NCBI GenBank assembly: GCA_023666335.1
Contig: JAMPCE010000027.1
Location: 1-32,755 of the forward strand
DNA from: a bacterium
GTDB taxonomy: Bacteria > Bacillota > Clostridia > Lachnospirales > Lachnospiraceae
DNA length: 32,755 bases
Direction: 5' to 3'
Shown here: positions 1-9,868 of the stretch, piece by piece
Position numbering within the stretch: the stretch's first letter is position 1
Layout of the letters: every line of letters begins with the position of its first letter
The notes under the pieces: model-generated
What the model was told of the DNA's origin: nothing
Seen by the model: only the letters and a program-made list of their open reading frames with translations
Databases searched by the model: none
Made by a program: the position numbers and the translations under genes

Positions 1-282
1 CTCCAGCACTTCCATGAGCACGTCATCGGTGGTCGCCATATCATCCGCCGTCTTTTCACTCCGCATAAAAGGAACCGACGCACCCGCTTCCCGCGCGATC
101 CGCGCGATCTCCTCATCGTCCGTGGACACCATGACCTCGCGGAAAATACCTGCCGCAAGCGCCGCTTCCACAGAATAGACGAGCATGGGTTTTCCCAAAA
201 ATAACTTCGTATTTTTCCCCGGAATGCGCTTGCTGCCGCCCCGGGCTGTGATAATCGCTACAGCGTTGATTTTTGTTATCAT
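1..282 (-). CDS. pseF: Pseudaminic acid cytidylyltransferase (PseF), N-terminal part
   Basis: This enzyme would activate pseudaminic acid with CTP to give CMP-pseudaminate, the last step before transfer to an acceptor. About 94 N-terminal residues are visible; the gene runs off the left edge. The sequence begins MITKINAVAIITARGGSKRI, the CTP-binding signature of acylneuraminate cytidylyltransferases, then shows GKPMLVYSVEAAL and VMVSTDDEEIA, as in PseF/NeuA proteins. The ATG at 280-282 overlaps the stop of the upstream aminotransferase-PseG fusion as ATGA, so the two are translationally coupled. A NeuA or LegF specificity cannot be excluded from the fragment alone. PseF is preferred because pseB, pseC and a PseG domain lie in the same operon. 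Confidence 0.9.
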   Translation of the reverse strand, partial: MITKINAVAIITARGGSKRIPGKNTKLFLGKPMLVYSVEAALAAGIFREVMVSTDDEEIARIAREAGASVPFMRSEKTADDMATTDDVLMEVLE

Positions 283-2537
283 TTATCGCTTTCCTTTCCG
301 TTTTCCGCAAGCTGCGCGATCTCCTCCGCGATCCGTTCCGCGCCCTGTCCGTCCGTCACAAGAGAAAGTTTCTCCCGCATCCGTGCGCGCAGGCTCTCAT
401 CCTGAATGATCCGCTCCAATCCCGCGCAGACCGCCTCCAGACAGGCTTCTCGATCCTGTCTGATATCGCCCGCGTCAAGCATCCGCTCTTCCTTTGCAAA
501 AAACGCGCTGTCATACCGCTGGTTGTCCGCCGTCTGGAAAAAGACGGTCGGCACCTGCATCGCGGAGAGTTCAAAAAGCATCGTGCCCGCCGCCGAGACC
601 GCGGCATCGCACGCCCGCATGAGACCTGCCATATCCTGACAGGGACGGTACACCCGCACGTTTTCGTGCGCGTCCGCAAACGCCTCCAATTCCTCGCCCT
701 TTGGATGGTAAACGCCTGCCGCCACATGGAACGTTACATTCTTAAGCGTCTCTTTATTGGCGGCTCTCTCCAAAATACCCGGCAGGGCGTTTTCCGCATC
801 TCCGCCGCCGCTGGCGAGGAGCACTGAAAAACCGTTTCCCGCAGACTCCCGCACCTCTTCTTCCTGCGCGATCTCCTCCCGCTGTGCGGTTTCCGCCTGA
901 GCTTGTGCAAACTCTTTCTGCCACGCCATTTCCTCTGCTGCCAGCGCAAATTCTCTGCGCAGCGGCACATATTCCGTGCCGAGCAGGAGCCTTGTCCGCC
1001 CGCCGTAGCTTTCCTCATAAGGAAACTGCGTATGGTAGGCGTTATAATTGATCAGCAGATCCACGGGATAGACCGCCTCAAAGCAGTCGTCCAGATAAGC
1101 CAATTTCACCAGATCGCGCAACCCCTCAAAATAGGCGGGCGTCGCCTGATAGGAATCCACCAGCAGAACGCCGACGCCTGCCAGCCGGAGCACTTCCCGA
1201 AGCCTCGGCAGCTCCTCTTCCATATGATCCCATGCCGTGTGCAGACAGATCTGCTCCATTCCGGCGCCTGCAAGCAGTTCCCGCGCTTCCTCGTCCGCCG
1301 TAAAGAACACCGTGCGGAATCCCTTTCTTTCAAGCGCTTCCGCGATGGTGATGCAGCGCATGATATGTCCCGTGGCAACCGTATCATTTGCATCCGCCCG
1401 GATGCCGACCACCCGCTGCCCCTCATACTCCGTAAGCGCCGCACCGATTCGCTCCATCTCCGCCGCGCCGTAGCGCTGATCAATGGGCAGCGCGAGCATA
1501 TGTCGATAAATATAATCCTCATCCCCCGACAGCGCGTCGCGGTTCTCCTCCCCGATCGGCCAGAGCACCGGCGCGTAGATATCCCGTTCCCGCAAAAACG
1601 CCTGCAGGCTGTCGCGCTCTTTTGCATAGATCGGGAAATAGAGCGGCGCCTCCCCGCCGCCTTTGTTCAGTATGGGGCGAAGCCTCCTCATGCCAATCAT
1701 TTTTTCGTATAAAAAATCATGATTTTCCGCTCTTTTCCGAGCAGCCGCCGCCTCGTCCGTCCGAACCATGATCGCCGCGGAACGGCGCGATATCCGCCGA
1801 ATCCCCTCGTAACGATCGAGGTCTTCTTCCAGCGCGCGGTTTCCGGCAAGGTAAGTATCCTTTTTTTCCTGCAGCTCTGTCTGCGATCCCCGTAAAGACG
1901 CGGCGTCATGCAGATACGCCCATTTTGCCGCAAGCACCGAGAAACGTTCCTCCGCATGCTCCTCGTCCGTCCGCAAAACATCTTCCGCCAAGGGAATATC
2001 CGACGCCGCAAAGCCGCCGTCAGGGACTGGATACCATTTGCGCAGACTTCCCACCACGAAGTCCGCTTCCTTTCCGGCGTCTTCCAGATAATAGGACTGC
2101 GTCACATCCTCCATCACGAAAATGCCGCTCTTTCGAAGCGCCCTTACCTGCATCCGCAGTTCCCGACAAGTGTCCGTGCCATAGTAGGGATGCAGGAAGA
2201 TCAGCCCCGGATCGTGCGTAAGCGCCAGCCTGAACAGTTCTTCTCCGTAGGATACAAGCTTCCTGTCCACCGTGTAAAAGACAAGTTCCCATCCCCTGTG
2301 GGCAAAAGGCTGAAACACCGAATCGCACATATAGGCGGGCATCAGGCAGCGTTTCGGAATATCCGGCTTTTCCCGTTCCAGACTGATGAGCGCCAGCTCG
2401 ATCGCCTCCCTGCCGGAAGCCGTAAAACAGCAATGCGCTTTCCCGTACTTTTCTGTCTGCGCAAGATGAAGCGCCGCCGCCTCTTTGCCCGCTCCCGCTG
2501 CGGCGGGATCTATTTCAAAGATACTGCCGATTTCCAT
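279..2537 (-). CDS. Fusion: DegT-like PLP aminotransferase + PseG UDP-sugar hydrolase
   Basis: A 752-residue two-domain protein. Residues about 1-370 resemble DegT/DnrJ/EryC1/StrS aminotransferases. EDVTQS and GSLRKWYPVPDGG are visible, with the Lys near residue 167 as the probable Schiff-base lysine. From about residue 374 it reads as PseG, which hydrolyses UDP-2,4-diacetamido-2,4,6-trideoxy-L-altrose to free sugar plus UDP. It has an IRADAND...TGHIMR opening (PseG-type catalytic His near 391), LLVDSY, a GGGDAEN phosphate-binding loop and SAAGTMLFELSAMQVP, with TADNQ downstream. PseG is normally about 300-350 residues and separate. An Ala/Glu/Gln-rich stretch of about 40 residues interrupts the hydrolase half near 529-568. 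I chose the ATG at 2535-2537 because GGAGG sits 7 nt upstream; a TTG two codons earlier lacks that spacing. The aminotransferase substrate is unknown, since a normal pseC is also present. Confidence 0.88.
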   Translation of the reverse strand: MEIGSIFEIDPAAAGAGKEAAALHLAQTEKYGKAHCCFTASGREAIELALISLEREKPDIPKRCLMPAYMCDSVFQPFAHRGWELVFYTVDRKLVSYGEELFRLALTHDPGLIFLHPYYGTDTCRELRMQVRALRKSGIFVMEDVTQSYYLEDAGKEADFVVGSLRKWYPVPDGGFAASDIPLAEDVLRTDEEHAEERFSVLAAKWAYLHDAASLRGSQTELQEKKDTYLAGNRALEEDLDRYEGIRRISRRSAAIMVRTDEAAAARKRAENHDFLYEKMIGMRRLRPILNKGGGEAPLYFPIYAKERDSLQAFLRERDIYAPVLWPIGEENRDALSGDEDYIYRHMLALPIDQRYGAAEMERIGAALTEYEGQRVVGIRADANDTVATGHIMRCITIAEALERKGFRTVFFTADEEARELLAGAGMEQICLHTAWDHMEEELPRLREVLRLAGVGVLLVDSYQATPAYFEGLRDLVKLAYLDDCFEAVYPVDLLINYNAYHTQFPYEESYGGRTRLLLGTEYVPLRREFALAAEEMAWQKEFAQAQAETAQREEIAQEEEVRESAGNGFSVLLASGGGDAENALPGILERAANKETLKNVTFHVAAGVYHPKGEELEAFADAHENVRVYRPCQDMAGLMRACDAAVSAAGTMLFELSAMQVPTVFFQTADNQRYDSAFFAKEERMLDAGDIRQDREACLEAVCAGLERIIQDESLRARMREKLSLVTDGQGAERIAEEIAQLAENGKESDK

Positions 2538-2589
2538 GAGCAATCCTCCGATCGATACCCGTTTGCATCACCGTATGTTTCCGCATCAT

Positions 2590-3621
2590 TTACTGCGCCG
2601 TTCTGCGCTTCCTCAGGTTCCGATACGCCCACAGCAACTTATAATATGCCATAAACCACAGCGTCGATCGCATCTGCATGCGGATCAGTTTCTTTTCTTC
2701 CGCGTGTGTCCTCTCCTGATAATAGGGGTTTCTCTGAAAATCCGGAAACCGCACCCGCATCTCCTCCCCCAGCGCTTTCACAAAGCGGTACCGCGTCCTT
2801 TTCACACCCGCCATATAAGTAAAGAGCGTATTCACATAAAAAAGCAGGGTAAAACTGTATTCCAGTTCCGCGTAGTATTTGTCCAGAAAATCATGCCGTT
2901 TGGCTTCCTCCAGCATGATCCGTCCCGCCGCGCAGCGATCCTCACAGCGTTTTTCGGAGATCGTATGCACCGTGGAAGCGTCGTGCTGATAATAATAATA
3001 TAACGGCTCCGCGATGTATTCAAAATGCTTTGCGAGCAGCAGGTAAGAATTTCCCAGCGCATTATCCTCGTAAAAAATATGTTCCGGAAACCAGAGTTCG
3101 TTTGCAAGAATCATCGAACGGCGGAAGATCTTTACCACAAGGCTGCCTCCGTCCAAGATCAGGCTGCGCCGCTTTGCATCGTCTAAGATCCCCGTCTGCG
3201 CCGCCTTATTATTCGGCACCACCTGTCCCACTTTCATGGAATGCTCGTCCGTCAGGCAGTAGTCACACCCCACCAGATCGGCACCTGTCTCCTCTGCCTT
3301 TTTTATCAGCCGCTCATACATGTCCGGCGCGATCCAGTCGTCGCTGTCGATAAAGCCGATCCAGTCTCCTTTTGCAAGCCGCATGCCGATGTTTTTTGCA
3401 CCGCCCTGATGCTTGTTCTCCTCCGAGTGTACCGCACGGAATTTGTCGGGGAACCGCGCTTCATATTGTTGTAATATCGTCCATGAATCATCGGTTGAGC
3501 AATCATCCACCGTGATGACCTCATAGTCCGCAAGCGTCTGCGCCGCCAGAGAGTCCAGACAATATTCCAATTTTTGTTCCGCCGCCATATTATAGACCGG
3601 CACGATGATGCTCAGTTTCAC
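2590..3621 (-). CDS. Family 2 glycosyltransferase
   Basis: A GT-A fold, GT2-family transferase of 343 residues, probably adding a sugar to a membrane or protein-linked acceptor in the cytoplasm. The N-terminus KLSIIVPVYN, then VDDCSTDDS and FIDSDDWIAPDMYERL (DxD metal/nucleotide-sugar site), are classic GT2 elements. GGAKNIG sits between them. The C-terminal third is basic and aromatic and probably contacts the membrane. The best start is the GTG at 3619-3621: GAGG lies about 9 nt upstream and the family homology begins right there. The longer reading from upstream would overlap the preceding gene's stop at 3647. It sits between a large membrane protein and the aminotransferase-PseG fusion in the pse operon, so it may be a pseudaminate-linked transferase. 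The donor sugar is not predictable. Confidence 0.9.
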   Translation of the reverse strand: MKLSIIVPVYNMAAEQKLEYCLDSLAAQTLADYEVITVDDCSTDDSWTILQQYEARFPDKFRAVHSEENKHQGGAKNIGMRLAKGDWIGFIDSDDWIAPDMYERLIKKAEETGADLVGCDYCLTDEHSMKVGQVVPNNKAAQTGILDDAKRRSLILDGGSLVVKIFRRSMILANELWFPEHIFYEDNALGNSYLLLAKHFEYIAEPLYYYYQHDASTVHTISEKRCEDRCAAGRIMLEEAKRHDFLDKYYAELEYSFTLLFYVNTLFTYMAGVKRTRYRFVKALGEEMRVRFPDFQRNPYYQERTHAEEKKLIRMQMRSTLWFMAYYKLLWAYRNLRKRRTAQ

Positions 3622-3646
3622 TCCATTATCCTCATTTCTGAACGAC

Positions 3647-5959
3647 TTATCGCAGCGAGGCGTTCTCTGCGTCAGAATCAGCAACTGCCGCTCTTCCTAC
3701 CGCCATGCGCCGCCGGAGAACCCGGCACGCAGGGCTCTTCCATAAAACTGACAACAGTGTCAGCGCCGACACGATATCCGCGATCACAAATCCCGGCACC
3801 GGACCGTAGCGCACATAGACCTGATGCTGTGCGCCGTCTCCGTTTACCAAAAAGCGGATCCTGCCGCCGTCTCCCCGCAAAAGTTCTACCGTCTTTCCGT
3901 TTTCGTCCTTTGCGCGGTATCCGAGATAGCTTTGGATCGGCAGTTCGATATGCGCCGAGGAATCGCTCGCCGTGTAGGCTACCGCCGCCTTTGTCCCCTC
4001 TTTTTTATAATCCTGTATGGAAACCGCGCCATAGTCAGAAACCACTACGCTGGTCACAAGTCTCTCGTCAGTCGCCTCCGTCAGCCGCCACTCATGCGGA
4101 TAGAACAGCCCCACGCTGGTGCCAAGTTTTGTCTCATGTCCTTTTGACGCCTGCGCTTCGGCATTCTGATAGGGCATATGAATATTGTCGGTCGGCACGG
4201 TGATCACAATGAGGAGACTTAGCCCCACGAGCAGCGCAAGCACCGCATTTTTACAGGGAGCAAGGATTTTGGAGCGCGAAAGCCCCACCGCGCCCACGAA
4301 GACAAAACAGGCGGACGCAGGACCCAGAAACCGCCAGGGAAATTGCAGCATCGTGCCGATATTGTGAAAAAAGTCATTCTCCATAAGGGCGCGGCTCGGA
4401 AAATAACCCGTGCAAAGAAACGTAAACAAAATGCCCGCCACAAGAAGATACGCAAGAAATCCGTCCATATCTTCCTTTTTCTCCCGACGTTCGGCAAGCA
4501 GATAAAGGACGCCGATCCCCAGACAGCCGAGCAGCGCAAATCCCAGCGAAAAATACTGTTTGTTATACAAACTGAGCGACTGCGTCATGATCGAAGGATT
4601 TATAGACTGTTCGTAATAAGCGCTCCAGCGCAGCACATCCTTATTCAGATCTTCCTTGAAAAAATAATACAGAAACGGCACAAGATACCAGGCGTTCAAA
4701 AGCAGCGAAAGCCCCGCTGCCCGCAGGATCTCCACATACCGCTTTTCGCGCGCGATCCGCACACAGTAAAACAGCGCCGTGAATACACAAAATGCCGCCA
4801 CATATGCCGCGCTCAGAATATGACTCTGCAAAGCCCCCGAAAAACCGATCACCAGATAATACCATTTTTTCCGGTCTCCCATGACGACGTGATAGAGACC
4901 CGCGATCACCATAGGCCAGAAGATCAGCGCGAGCGTTTCTCCCAGATCCCCCCTGTGCAGGATATTCGTAAAGCGGTAAGGCATGAGCGTATACAACACC
5001 GTCGCCAGCAGGATGCACCGTCTGTCGCGCACGATGGATTTTACCGCCGCGTACGCGCAGACCGCCGATCCCAGATTGGCAAGAAAAATGATCGTCTTGT
5101 AGGAAAGAGCCAGCGACACCCTGCAAATCCGCAAAAAAGCGCCGATGTACAAAAACAGATAGGGGTACATAGCATTCAGATACCCGTTGTTCTGCAAACC
5201 CTCCGGCAGGATATTGACCGGAATCTGCCCGTCTAAAATACCGTCCTTTAAACCCTCAAGCCTTGCCAGATGATAGCAGAGATCATCGCCGTTGTACAGA
5301 TAGGTCTGCATCAGGGGCGTGGTCGCAACAAGCGCTGCACCGAGGATCACGCAAAGGTCAATGAGCTGCCCCTGCGAAAGCCTTGTCCCGTTCTCCAGAA
5401 AGCATTTCCAGCCGAGAAAAAATACCGCCAGAAACACAAGAATCATAAAATAAGTGTCTGTGTAAAATAAGGTCTGCGGCGAAAAAGTGAGCTTCTTGAT
5501 GGTGAGCGCCCCCTCCCCGCCGTAATTGATTCGAAACTGCAGCGCTTTCGCATCTTTCGAGAGGGTAAAGTCCGCCGTAAGCTCCCCCTCCAGACTGTTG
5601 ATGGGCCATGCCGCGATCTTGTCCCCCTGCTCCCACAGTTCCAGCACGCTGTCCTTATCCTCTGCACTGTACTGTAACGTTACCCGATAGGAACCGCGGT
5701 TCACCACATAGGAGGGCGTGTTCGCCACAGTGCCGAACCGCGCGACGGAATTTTGCAGCACCAGCGCGCTTTCCGAATCGATCAGCCCCACGGAATGCTG
5801 CAGTTCGGTGCCCCGGTAGACAATGGGCTGCTTTCCCTCGTCTCCAAGCCATAACAGAACCACCGTCAAGAGCGCGATTACGATATATACGATTTTGCTT
5901 TTTAAGCGTACTCCTTCGTTCATTCTCCATCCATTCTGCGGTGTTTCGTTTCGGTTCAT
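3647..5959 (-). CDS. Large polytopic membrane protein, PTPS-related/YfhO-like
   Basis: About 770 residues. One N-terminal membrane segment (VYIVIALLTVVLLWL) is followed by an extracytoplasmic beta-rich region of about 130 residues. About ten further hydrophobic segments and a second soluble domain of about 150 residues precede a final membrane helix. The conserved-looking core GDDLCYHLARLEGLKDGIL ahead of a run of membrane helices resembles the '6-pyruvoyl-tetrahydropterin synthase-related' membrane family and YfhO-type proteins of the GT-C superfamily. The Asp-Asp after a membrane segment could be the catalytic site of a lipid-phosphosugar-dependent transferase. This assignment is from memory of the family pattern. 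The start is uncertain: ATG 5957-5959 is listed; ATG 5921-5923 (MNEGVRLKSK) and a TTG overlapping the pseC stop are alternatives. It lies directly downstream of pseC in the operon. Confidence 0.7.
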   Translation of the reverse strand: MNRNETPQNGWRMNEGVRLKSKIVYIVIALLTVVLLWLGDEGKQPIVYRGTELQHSVGLIDSESALVLQNSVARFGTVANTPSYVVNRGSYRVTLQYSAEDKDSVLELWEQGDKIAAWPINSLEGELTADFTLSKDAKALQFRINYGGEGALTIKKLTFSPQTLFYTDTYFMILVFLAVFFLGWKCFLENGTRLSQGQLIDLCVILGAALVATTPLMQTYLYNGDDLCYHLARLEGLKDGILDGQIPVNILPEGLQNNGYLNAMYPYLFLYIGAFLRICRVSLALSYKTIIFLANLGSAVCAYAAVKSIVRDRRCILLATVLYTLMPYRFTNILHRGDLGETLALIFWPMVIAGLYHVVMGDRKKWYYLVIGFSGALQSHILSAAYVAAFCVFTALFYCVRIAREKRYVEILRAAGLSLLLNAWYLVPFLYYFFKEDLNKDVLRWSAYYEQSINPSIMTQSLSLYNKQYFSLGFALLGCLGIGVLYLLAERREKKEDMDGFLAYLLVAGILFTFLCTGYFPSRALMENDFFHNIGTMLQFPWRFLGPASACFVFVGAVGLSRSKILAPCKNAVLALLVGLSLLIVITVPTDNIHMPYQNAEAQASKGHETKLGTSVGLFYPHEWRLTEATDERLVTSVVVSDYGAVSIQDYKKEGTKAAVAYTASDSSAHIELPIQSYLGYRAKDENGKTVELLRGDGGRIRFLVNGDGAQHQVYVRYGPVPGFVIADIVSALTLLSVLWKSPACRVLRRRMAVGRAAVADSDAENASLR

Positions 5960-5981
5960 TGCGAAATCATCTGCCGACTTT

Positions 5982-7175
5982 TCAGGCAATATAATACGCC
6001 GCGATTTTTAAGACAGCCTCGATCACGCTCTCCACATCCTCGTCGCTCATCCCGTAATAAAGCGGCAGGGTAATGATCTCCTCGTACAGCTTTTCCGCGT
6101 TCGGGCACAGCCCTTTCCGATAGCCCAGCTTTTGATAATACGGAAAATAATAAGTCGGGATATAATGGACGTTGCAGCAGACATTCTCCGCCGCAAGCGC
6201 CGCAAAAAACTGTTTTCTGTCTACGGTAAGCTTCTCCGGCACAAGGCGCAGGATATAGAGATGACGAGTGGTATCGGATTCCGGAATCTCCCGCTGCACA
6301 AAAAAGGCGGGATGTTCGGAAAACGCCCGATCGTAGCGCGAAACGATCTCTTTCCTGCGGCGGGAAAACTGCGGCAGTTTATCCAGCTGGCTGATGATGA
6401 GCGCCGCCTGCATATCCGTCATGCGGTAATTATAGCCCAGCGCGATCTGCTCATAATACCAGGGACCGTCGGAGGCATTCTCCATCAGTTCTTCTTTGCG
6501 GGTGATGCCGTGCGCGCGGTACAACAGCAGTTTTTCATAAAGCGCTTCGTCGTTTGTCAGTACCGCGCCGCCCTCGCCGCCGGTCACGGTCTTGACCGGA
6601 TGAAAGCTGAATGTCGTCATATCCGAGATAGAGCCGTTCGGCATACCCTTGTATTTTGTGCCGATCACATGCGCGCCATCCTCGATCAGAATGAGTCCGT
6701 GCTTTTTGCAGATCTCGCGAAGCGGATCGAGCGCCACAGATTGACCCGTATAGTCAACCGCGACCACTGCCTTTGTCTTCGGTGTAACAGCCGCCTCCGC
6801 CTTTGCCGGATCGATATTATACGTCTCGGGGTCGATGTCCGCAAAGACCGGCCGCGCGCCGCAGTAGAGCGCACAGTTGGCGGAAGCCGCGAAAGTGATG
6901 GGCGTGGTGATGACTTCGTCGCCTTCTCCTATGCCTGCGGACAGCGCCGCGATATGCAGAGCCGCCGTGCCGTTTGCGCAGACCACGGCATATTTCGCGC
7001 CCGTGAGCGCACAGAGCTTTTGCTCCAATTCTTCGATCTTCGGTCCGCAGGTGAGATAATCGCTTTTTAAGACGTCCACCACCGCCTGAATATCCGCCTC
7101 GTCAATATATTGGTGCCCGTAGTGAATCGGGGTTTCCCGAACGGGCTTGCCGCCCTCTATTGCAGGTAATTCCAT
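5982..7175 (-). CDS. pseC: UDP-4-amino-4,6-dideoxy-N-acetyl-L-altrosamine aminotransferase (PseC)
   Basis: A PLP-dependent DegT-family aminotransferase of 397 residues, the second step of pseudaminate synthesis. It aminates the 4-keto sugar made by PseB using glutamate. Visible motifs: the GTAALH phosphate-binding region near 69-74, TPITFAASAN near 91-100, LIEDGAHVIG near 163-172, and FSFHPVKTVTGGEGG with the Schiff-base Lys near 195. Length and the N-terminal IHYGHQYIDEADI...V.VLKSDYLTCGPKI pattern match PseC. The ATG lies three bases after the pseB stop, so the pair is tightly coupled. Nothing in the sequence looks damaged. An ArnB-like role is possible on family grounds, but the adjacent pseB makes PseC much more likely. 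Confidence 0.95.
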   Translation of the reverse strand: MELPAIEGGKPVRETPIHYGHQYIDEADIQAVVDVLKSDYLTCGPKIEELEQKLCALTGAKYAVVCANGTAALHIAALSAGIGEGDEVITTPITFAASANCALYCGARPVFADIDPETYNIDPAKAEAAVTPKTKAVVAVDYTGQSVALDPLREICKKHGLILIEDGAHVIGTKYKGMPNGSISDMTTFSFHPVKTVTGGEGGAVLTNDEALYEKLLLYRAHGITRKEELMENASDGPWYYEQIALGYNYRMTDMQAALIISQLDKLPQFSRRRKEIVSRYDRAFSEHPAFFVQREIPESDTTRHLYILRLVPEKLTVDRKQFFAALAAENVCCNVHYIPTYYFPYYQKLGYRKGLCPNAEKLYEEIITLPLYYGMSDEDVESVIEAVLKIAAYYIA

Positions 7176-7178
7176 TCG

Positions 7179-8168
<990 letters not shown>

Positions 8169-8201
8169 TTAATTTTTTCTCCGTTTCTTTCTTTTCTTAT
8201 C

Positions 8202-9263
8202 TTATAGGATGCCCAATTCCCGAAATGCCTTTTCATAAGGCGCTCTGCAAAGCCCGCGCTCCGTGATGATGCCGCTGATCAATGTATGATCCGTCACATC
8301 GAACGCCGGATTATAGACCTTTACCCCCTCCGGCGCCATCCGCTCCCGATACCACATCTCCGTCACTTCTAAAGGATCCCGCTCCTCAATGGGGATCTCC
8401 GCTCCCGAAGCGATAGCCGGATCGATCGTCGAAGTCGGCGCGCACACATAAAAGGGAATCCCATAGTGCTTTGCCAAAACCGCGACCCCCGAAGTGCCGA
8501 TCTTATTGGCGGCGTCGCCGTTGCGCGCCACTCGATCGCAGCCCACGAACACCAGATTCACCCTGCCCGCCTGCATCACGGCGGAAGCCATATTGTCGCA
8601 GATCAGCGTCGTGTCGATCCCTGCGTCATGCAGTTCAAAAGCCGTCAGCCGCGCTCCCTGCAGAAGCGGTCTCGTCTCGTCACAAAATACATGAAAGTCC
8701 CGCATCCCCTGCTCCCACGCGACATACATCGGCGCGGTTGCCGTGCCGTACTTTGCGGTGGCAAGCGTCCCCGCGTTACAGTGCGTGAGGATCCCGTCTC
8801 CGGGCTTCATCAAAGAAAAACCGATCTCTCCGATGCGTCTGCTGATCGCCACATCCTCGTCTCGGATCGCCTGCGCCTCCGCAAAAAGCCGCTCCTTGAT
8901 CTCTGAGACAGGCTTGTCCGCATGTTCCCGCACCGCCCGCTCCATCCGATCGAGCGCCCAGAACAGATTCACCGCCGTAGGACGCGCTCCCGCCAGATAC
9001 GTCTTTTTCTCCCGAAACACGGCAAGAAAGCGCTCGTAATCTTCCGCCTCGATCCCGGAAGCGGCAAGCGCCATAGCATAGCCCGCGCAGACGCCGATCG
9101 CCGGCGCGCCCCGCACCCGCAGAAAACGAATCGCCTCGAAGATATCCTCTATTTTAGAAAGTTTCAGCACCTTGACCGTGCCCGGAAGCAGCGTCTGATC
9201 CAAGATCTCCAGACAGCTTCTGTCCTCCGACAGGCGCACGGTGTCCAAATCCAATACCCGCAT
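8202..9263 (-). CDS. mtnA: S-methyl-5-thioribose-1-phosphate isomerase (MtnA)
   Basis: An aldose-ketose isomerase of 353 residues of the MtnA/eIF2B-alpha-like fold. It normally converts methylthioribose-1-phosphate (or 5-deoxyribose-1-phosphate) to the ribulose form in methionine salvage. The RGAPAIGVCAGYAMA segment (residues 51-65), THCNAGTLAT with the catalytic Cys162, GCDRVARNGDAANKIGT with Asp243, and FYVCAPTSTID are all intact. An ATG at 9261-9263 has GAGG seven bases upstream, and a consensus promoter lies just above it. It is the promoter-proximal gene of the pse operon. No MTR kinase, MtnB or class II aldolase gene lies nearby, so either salvage genes are elsewhere or the substrate differs. 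The family call is very secure; the metabolic context is not. Confidence 0.95.
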   Translation of the reverse strand: MRVLDLDTVRLSEDRSCLEILDQTLLPGTVKVLKLSKIEDIFEAIRFLRVRGAPAIGVCAGYAMALAASGIEAEDYERFLAVFREKKTYLAGARPTAVNLFWALDRMERAVREHADKPVSEIKERLFAEAQAIRDEDVAISRRIGEIGFSLMKPGDGILTHCNAGTLATAKYGTATAPMYVAWEQGMRDFHVFCDETRPLLQGARLTAFELHDAGIDTTLICDNMASAVMQAGRVNLVFVGCDRVARNGDAANKIGTSGVAVLAKHYGIPFYVCAPTSTIDPAIASGAEIPIEERDPLEVTEMWYRERMAPEGVKVYNPAFDVTDHTLISGIITERGLCRAPYEKAFRELGIL

Positions 9264-9300
9264 TCTCTTCCTCGTTTCTAAGCGACTTCTTATCTAATCT

Positions 9301-9328
9301 ATTATAGCAGTTTTCCGGGGTGTGTCAA
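9301..9328 (-). promoter_or_regulatory. Consensus sigma-A promoter of the mtnA-pse operon
   Basis: Read on the minus strand, a perfect TTGACA (-35, 9323-9328) is separated by 16 bases from a perfect TATAAT (-10, 9301-9306). The -10 lies 37 bases upstream of the mtnA ATG, so the 5' leader is short, with no room for a riboswitch. The -35 also reads TGTCAAA on the opposite strand. That resembles a Spo0A box, but the consensus -35 produces this match by itself. Confidence 0.9.
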
Positions 9329-9380
9329 ATAGGCTGAATGCCCTGCACATAAGAAATTTTTGTCATTATTTATATGACTT

Positions 9381-9815
9381 TTAGAGCCACTGGATAAATG
9401 CCGTTTTGTCGTCGCTGTTATAGCCTGCCTTTCTGTAAAAATCCAATGTGCTTTTTTTCTTAGAACCTGTTAGCAGCATCATTTTATAGCAGTTTTCTTT
9501 TATGGCAAGTTCTTTGGCATAATGCAGACATTGCGTTGCCAGCCCTCTGCTTCTGTATCTTTCGTCAGTTATCACATTCTCAACAAAAGCATATGGCTGT
9601 TGGTTGTGCGTCAGATTGGGAATGATGACGCAGACACAGGAGGATACGATTTCTCCATTTTCTTCCGCAACGATCACATGATGGTTTTTATCCTGAAAAA
9701 CGGCATCCCAAAGCTGTAATAGCTTGGCAGACTTTTCCGGCATGGGATTATCATGTAACTGCATATACAATTTCAATAAACCATCCAGATCATCTTTTTC
9801 GATTTCCCGAATCAT
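9381..9815 (-). CDS. GNAT-family N-acetyltransferase
   Basis: A small cytoplasmic acetyl-CoA-dependent acyltransferase of 144 residues. The GNAT core is visible: HHVIVAEENGEIVSSCVCVI (beta2-beta3), AFVENVITDERYRSRGLATQ with the pyrophosphate-binding RSRGLA motif, and LDFYRKAGY near the C-terminus. The substrate cannot be told. I prefer the ATG at 9813-9815 (MIREIEKDDL), which has GAGAGG about 9 nt upstream; an ATG three codons earlier has the ribosome site almost touching it. It is the last gene of the AT-rich accessory block, 53 bases after the HAD gene. It is separated from the pse operon by a promoter-bearing gap. PseH is also a GNAT, but this protein shows nothing that specifically points to PseH. 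Confidence 0.85.
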   Translation of the reverse strand: MIREIEKDDLDGLLKLYMQLHDNPMPEKSAKLLQLWDAVFQDKNHHVIVAEENGEIVSSCVCVIIPNLTHNQQPYAFVENVITDERYRSRGLATQCLHYAKELAIKENCYKMMLLTGSKKKSTLDFYRKAGYNSDDKTAFIQWL

Positions 9816-9868
9816 ATGTGACATCCTCTCCTACTTTTCACTCTATTCATCATATTTTCTTGTCAAAA

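Noticed and set aside
903..1712. Long plus-strand open frame opposite the aminotransferase-PseG gene
   Set aside because: It has no family resemblance or ribosome site and is the mirror of a well supported minus-strand gene in GC-rich DNA. The same applies to 4343-5236, 6132-7070, 26838-27827 and 30653-31558.
9329..9380. Weak hairpin (GTCAT/ATGAC) after the GNAT gene as terminator
   Set aside because: The stem has only five base pairs and is followed by A's before a short T-run, too weak to list.
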